Origin: Planctomycetota bacterium
Lineage (GTDB): Bacteria > Planctomycetota > UBA1135 > GCA-002686595
Length of the DNA: 64,000 nt
Assembly: GCA_012959525.1 (NCBI GenBank)
Contig: DUDB01000036.1
Coordinates: 38,850 to 102,849, forward strand
Reading direction: 5' to 3'
Shown here: piece after piece, positions 60,647 through 64,000 of the stretch
How the letters are laid out: each line of letters starts with the position of its first letter
How positions within the stretch are numbered: position 1 is the first letter of the stretch
Made by a program: the position numbers and the translations under genes
The notes under the pieces: generated by a model
The model's input: the letters and a program-made list of their open reading frames with translations, nothing else
Told to the model about the DNA's origin: nothing
Database searches by the model: none

Positions 60647-62838
60647 GCATCTCCCGGGTTTCCCTGCTCTGTCTCTTGTTTGCCGCCTGCGGGGGTGGGC
60701 AATCGGAACCGGGCGACACAGAGGTTGGTGGACCCGTTGCAAGGGACGCGAGTACCCTGATCTGGGTCGTCGTCGAAGACCTGGGGAGTGAGTATCTGGC
60801 TCCCTATGGATACGAACGAGGCGAGACCCCTCACATCGATGGCCTCGCTGAAGAAGGGGTGCTGTTCACGGATCACGTGACGGTCTGCACGGGGATCAAT
60901 GGCTCCTTGGCCAGCCTGCTTACCGGGCGGTATGCACAAGAGCACGGCGTGGGCTCCCTGACCCATCGCGGGCAGCACGCCCTGGCCGACAGCCAGACCA
61001 GTCTGGCGCGGGTCTTGCAGGAGGCCGGCTGGCAGACCTTGGCCATGGTCTCCAAGCCCCAGTTGGCCGCAAGCATCGCAGGCCTCGATCAGGGCTTTGA
61101 ACAGTGGATGGGTCCTGGACTGCACGAGGGCGAGCCCCGGAGTGCGGCGCAGGTGATCCTCGGCGCAGGGCCCGAGCTGCGCCAGGCCCTGGCCGCAGAC
61201 GAGCCCCTGTTTGCCCTCGTCTACCTCTCCGACACGGCCAACCTGAAGGGCACGGCTCGCGCAGCCGCGGTGCCCTTCCTGGAGCCCTACCTGGGTCCCT
61301 TCAGATCCACTCAACCCCTTGTGGCGGCCGCTCTTGACCGGCTCCAGGATGATCCCGCCGGGGGAGCGGCGGACTTGGAGAAGGCTCTGCGGCGTGGCCG
61401 CGGAACTCCCGCGCACACCGCCTTGCAACAGGCCAAGTACGATGCCGCGGTTTCGGAAGTGGATGCGGCCCTGGGTGAGTTGCTGGACTGGATCGAAGAC
61501 GCAGGCCGTCTGGATCGGGCCACCGTTGTTCTGACCGCATCGCGTGGCCCGCGTCTGCAGCCTTCCGTACCCGGCTCACCAGCATTCTCCCCTGAGCTTG
61601 TGCGCACCCCGCTTCTCGCCCGCTTTCCAGGTGGTCGGCCGACGGCGCGCGTCTCTTCGTTGGTGCGTAGCATCGACCTCGCACCGAGCCTTGCCGAATC
61701 CTTGGGCTTGAACTGGTCTGCATCGAGCGGGAGGAGTTGGCTTCCGCTCTTGGAAGGCGATGGCGACCCCTCGCCACGTCTGGCCTTCAGCGAGAGCGCC
61801 GGTTTCGATAGGCACGCGGTCTTCGATGAACGGTTCAGTGTGGAAGAGAACCGTGTCGCCGGGACCGTTGTCTATCGGCGCTCGGGCACGCGGGTGCTGG
61901 ACCAAGAGTTGGAGGGGGAAGACGCAACGCGCGTCGCGAGGCTCCGGCAAGCCCTGGAAGAGCATCGCCATCCCGCACAGGTCGTGGTGGAGAATGGGGG
62001 CGTGGAGGTCGATGTGCGCTGGACATTCACCGAGGGATTTGCCGGCCCTGCGGCCATTGAGTCGGCTGAAGGCCGCCGACCCGCTCGCGTCTCGGGCCTC
62101 TCGGGGAGTGCTCACCTGGGTGCAGAGGACTATCGCCTCACGGCTGAAGCGAGCCGCCGCGAACTTCCTGTGCGGCTGCAGCTCAAGTGGGGCGAGGGTC
62201 CCGTGCCCGACTTGATGATCGGCACCCGGCCCCTGTCGAAAAGCCTGTTGCCGCGCCTGCCCCAGAAGGGAACAGGCCCCTGGCCGAGGGGCGAGGATGG
62301 AAGCTGGCTAGCCGCGGACGCTTTTCTTGAACAACAGGGTGGGACCTGGTGGAAGCTGCACGTGGGTACGGAGCCGGAGCGGGCGGGGCAAGTGGTGACG
62401 GCTCTTGTCGCGCTCTATCCACCGTCCGCTCTGGACGGGGTTCTCAGCTTCAGCGCGGGTCAGGAACTGGACGTGTCCTATCCGCCTGGTCGGGAGGACG
62501 TGGTGATCATTCGCGGCCGTGCCCCATGCGTGTTGCAGCTGGAGAAGAAGCCGAGCCAGGACTTCGGCTTGGCGGTGCAACTGGAGGGGCTCACCCTGGC
62601 CGCCGACAAGATTCGTCTGCGCGACAAGTACTTCAGCGGCCCTCACGGGATCGACCTCTACCTGCCCGATTGGGTGGCTGGAGAGACCGACGCCTTGCTG
62701 GATCCTGTCCAGGATCAACCACTACCGCCGAACACGTTGCGCTTGACCCGACGCGGCCCGAACGTCCCCGCTGCGGACCGGCGGCCCCTGAGTGCGGAAC
62801 AACGCACGTTTGTACGGCACCTCGGGGGTGCAGAATGA
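60643..62838 (+). CDS. Degenerate sulfatase-fold lipoprotein with large C-terminal extension
   Basis: 731 residues. Lipobox FAAC (C16). The N-terminal half keeps the fold (WVVVEDLGSEYLAPYGYERG, TPHIDGLAEEGVLFTDHV, SLASLLTGRYAQEHG). The nucleophile slot reads INGSL with Ile in place of Cys, and the DHG motif is SRG (TASRGPRL), so catalysis looks lost. Residues about 420-731 form a beta-rich region of no family I recognise. Surface-anchored; a binding role is likely. It overlaps both the PLP enzyme gene and the methyltransferase gene by 4 nt. Confidence 0.75.
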   Translation: MSISRVSLLCLLFAACGGGQSEPGDTEVGGPVARDASTLIWVVVEDLGSEYLAPYGYERGETPHIDGLAEEGVLFTDHVTVCTGINGSLASLLTGRYAQEHGVGSLTHRGQHALADSQTSLARVLQEAGWQTLAMVSKPQLAASIAGLDQGFEQWMGPGLHEGEPRSAAQVILGAGPELRQALAADEPLFALVYLSDTANLKGTARAAAVPFLEPYLGPFRSTQPLVAAALDRLQDDPAGGAADLEKALRRGRGTPAHTALQQAKYDAAVSEVDAALGELLDWIEDAGRLDRATVVLTASRGPRLQPSVPGSPAFSPELVRTPLLARFPGGRPTARVSSLVRSIDLAPSLAESLGLNWSASSGRSWLPLLEGDGDPSPRLAFSESAGFDRHAVFDERFSVEENRVAGTVVYRRSGTRVLDQELEGEDATRVARLRQALEEHRHPAQVVVENGGVEVDVRWTFTEGFAGPAAIESAEGRRPARVSGLSGSAHLGAEDYRLTAEASRRELPVRLQLKWGEGPVPDLMIGTRPLSKSLLPRLPQKGTGPWPRGEDGSWLAADAFLEQQGGTWWKLHVGTEPERAGQVVTALVALYPPSALDGVLSFSAGQELDVSYPPGREDVVIIRGRAPCVLQLEKKPSQDFGLAVQLEGLTLAADKIRLRDKYFSGPHGIDLYLPDWVAGETDALLDPVQDQPLPPNTLRLTRRGPNVPAADRRPLSAEQRTFVRHLGGAE

Positions 62839-63674
62839 AGCGTGTGATTCTGTGTCGCCCGGAAGGGCCGCGAAACGTGGGCACGATCTTACGCGCGGCA
62901 GAGAACTTCGGACCTGCAGAGCTGTGGATCGTCTCCCCTGCGCGCCCAAGTCTCCTGGTGCACCCGGACTTCGAGCAGATGTCGCATGGTGCCGAGGTGG
63001 CCCGAGAGGCCATCGTCGTTGTGGATGACCTGCGCGAAGCCCTGGCTGACGTGCACCACTCCATCGGCTTCACTGGCCGTGTCCGGGGGCGGCGCAAGCG
63101 AGAGGATTGGCGCCGGCTCGTACCCACATGCCTTCCCATTGGATCCAGCGCCGACCAGCGGCTGGCCCTGGTCTTCGGCAACGAGGTCACGGGCCTTACC
63201 GCGGCCGAAACCGACCTTTGCAACGAGCTCGCCCACGTTCGGACGACCGCCGAGCACACCTCCTTGAACCTGGGGATGTGTGTTGGTGTTGCCCTGGCAG
63301 ATCTCTTCACCGGTACCAAGGTCCACGTCCGCGAACCTGGAGGGTCCATGCTCGATGGGGAGGGTCGCGAGTTCCTGAAGGCGCGCCTGCGCGAGGTCTT
63401 TGCCGATGGGGTGGTTCGCAAGGGGACGGCCCAGGAAGACGTGGAGGAGATGATCGAGCGCGTGTTCTCACGGGCCGCCCTGCTCAACAAGGACGCCCGT
63501 GCCTGGCACCTGATTCTCAAGAGCCTCGGGTCAGAGATGAGTCCCCGGGATCTTGACCTGACCTTGCACGAGAAGGGCGGCCGGCGACGCGAGGCCCTGG
63601 CGCGGCGAGGCCGAGACCGGGCGGCGGATCCAGAAGAGTCAGAGGGCACTTCGCCAGATCAGAAGAAGGAGTAG
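62835..63674 (+). CDS. SpoU/TrmJ-type RNA 2'-O-methyltransferase
   Basis: 279 residues from ATG 62835. SPOUT motifs: PRNVGTILRAAENFG (motif 1), LALVFGNEVTGL (motif 2) and TSLNLGMCVGVAL (motif 3, knot). A charged C-terminal helical tail follows, as in TrmJ. It methylates a ribose in tRNA or rRNA using AdoMet; which nucleotide is not clear. It overlaps the sulfatase-like gene and is 12 nt from the adenosyltransferase gene. Confidence 0.88.
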   Translation: MKRVILCRPEGPRNVGTILRAAENFGPAELWIVSPARPSLLVHPDFEQMSHGAEVAREAIVVVDDLREALADVHHSIGFTGRVRGRRKREDWRRLVPTCLPIGSSADQRLALVFGNEVTGLTAAETDLCNELAHVRTTAEHTSLNLGMCVGVALADLFTGTKVHVREPGGSMLDGEGREFLKARLREVFADGVVRKGTAQEDVEEMIERVFSRAALLNKDARAWHLILKSLGSEMSPRDLDLTLHEKGGRRREALARRGRDRAADPEESEGTSPDQKKE

Positions 63675-63686
63675 ACTGACGCCCGA

Positions 63687-64000
63687 ATGGTCCATCTCAA
63701 TCGTATCTACACCCGTTCCGGAGATGACGGCAGCACGGGCCTGGGCGGAGGCGAACGTGTCCCCAAGCACCACCTGCGTGTGGAGGCTTACGGTACGGTC
63801 GAGGAGACTTCGAGCGCCATCGGGGTTGCGCTCGCTGGCGCTGGCGAAGACGCCGCTGTCTCATCCGAATGGCTGCGCGCCATCCAGAACGACCTCTTCG
63901 ACGTGGGTTCGGATCTGTGCCGGCCGGGTAGTTCCGAGGAAGACGGCCGGCTCGGTGCGACCTATACCACCCGTCTTGAGGGTTGGATCGACGAGGTCAA
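63687..64000 (+). CDS. Cob(I)alamin adenosyltransferase, PduO type (3' truncated)
   Basis: The first 104 codons are visible from ATG 63687 to the window end. MVHLNRIYTRSGDDGSTGLG is the ATP-binding start of PduO-type ATP:corrinoid adenosyltransferases, followed by VEAYGTVEETSSAIG, IQNDLFDVGSDL and TRLEGWIDEV. It makes adenosylcobalamin. TAGACT (63672-63677) ends 9 nt before the ATG, the same spacing as at 51055, suggesting an internal leaderless promoter. The gene continues beyond the window. Confidence 0.9.
   Translation, partial: MVHLNRIYTRSGDDGSTGLGGGERVPKHHLRVEAYGTVEETSSAIGVALAGAGEDAAVSSEWLRAIQNDLFDVGSDLCRPGSSEEDGRLGATYTTRLEGWIDEV

Overview
The window is about 64 kb of GC-rich bacterial chromosome, densely packed with many stop/start overlaps. 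It most resembles Planctomycetota. The grounds are several sulfatase-fold lipoproteins, a giant alpha-2-macroglobulin-like protein, VCBS/FG-GAP and propeller-type secreted proteins, HEAT proteins, a full MoxR/DUF58/Bat operon, and a secreted protein with a terminal NFQ-W-R module that I associate with planctomycete secretomes. This placement is an inference from gene content, since there is no rRNA or other marker. I see no tRNA, rRNA, CRISPR array, prophage or insertion sequence.

Layout. 1-14.1 kb: a truncated upstream CDS, a GT-C membrane glycosyltransferase, two forward sulfatase-family lipoproteins, then, convergent to them, a reverse operon of a 2689-residue alpha-2-macroglobulin-like protein and a third sulfatase-family lipoprotein. 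14.5-25.1 kb: a small membrane protein, a secreted propeller-like protein, glutaminyl-peptide cyclotransferase, an MFS permease, recG, a large zinc-ribbon/HEAT secreted protein and a lytic transglycosylase. 25.2-35.3 kb: an MscS channel followed by moxR, a DUF58 gene, a BatD/DUF4381-like gene and batA, batB, batC-like, batD and batE. 35.3-44.2 kb: a degenerate sulfatase-like lipoprotein, two GT4 glycosyltransferases, a convergent patatin, a structured intergenic region, HU, and a reverse operon of histidine phosphatase, GT4 and a small HEAT protein. 44.4-51 kb: a 2Fe-2S ferredoxin, a short GlpD, an ArsC-like protein, a divergent nitric-oxide-reductase-like pair (di-heme NorC-like plus NorB-like), an inositol-monophosphatase-family enzyme and thioredoxin reductase. 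51-64 kb: a GT4 with a long coiled coil, a GT2, an enolase-superfamily enzyme, a VCBS protein, a transglutaminase/esterase fusion, a PLP threonine-dehydratase-type enzyme, another degenerate sulfatase-like protein, a SpoU/TrmJ methyltransferase and the start of a cobalamin adenosyltransferase.

How the genes fit together. The dominant theme is the cell envelope: glycan synthesis (GT-C, four GT4, one GT2), envelope integrity (Bat operon, MscS, transglycosylase), and lipoproteins or exported proteins of the alkaline-phosphatase/sulfatase fold. A second theme is redox metabolism (NOR-like pair, ferredoxin, TrxB, GlpD). The observations most worth following up are: the five sulfatase-fold proteins, only one of which keeps a maturable cysteine and at least two of which look like pseudoenzymes; the repeated TPR-MG unit and missing thioester in the giant macroglobulin-like protein; altered ligands in the NorB-like subunit and a second heme in its partner; the coiled-coil extension on a GT4; and the transglutaminase/esterase fusion. 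Several genes appear to be transcribed as leaderless mRNAs.
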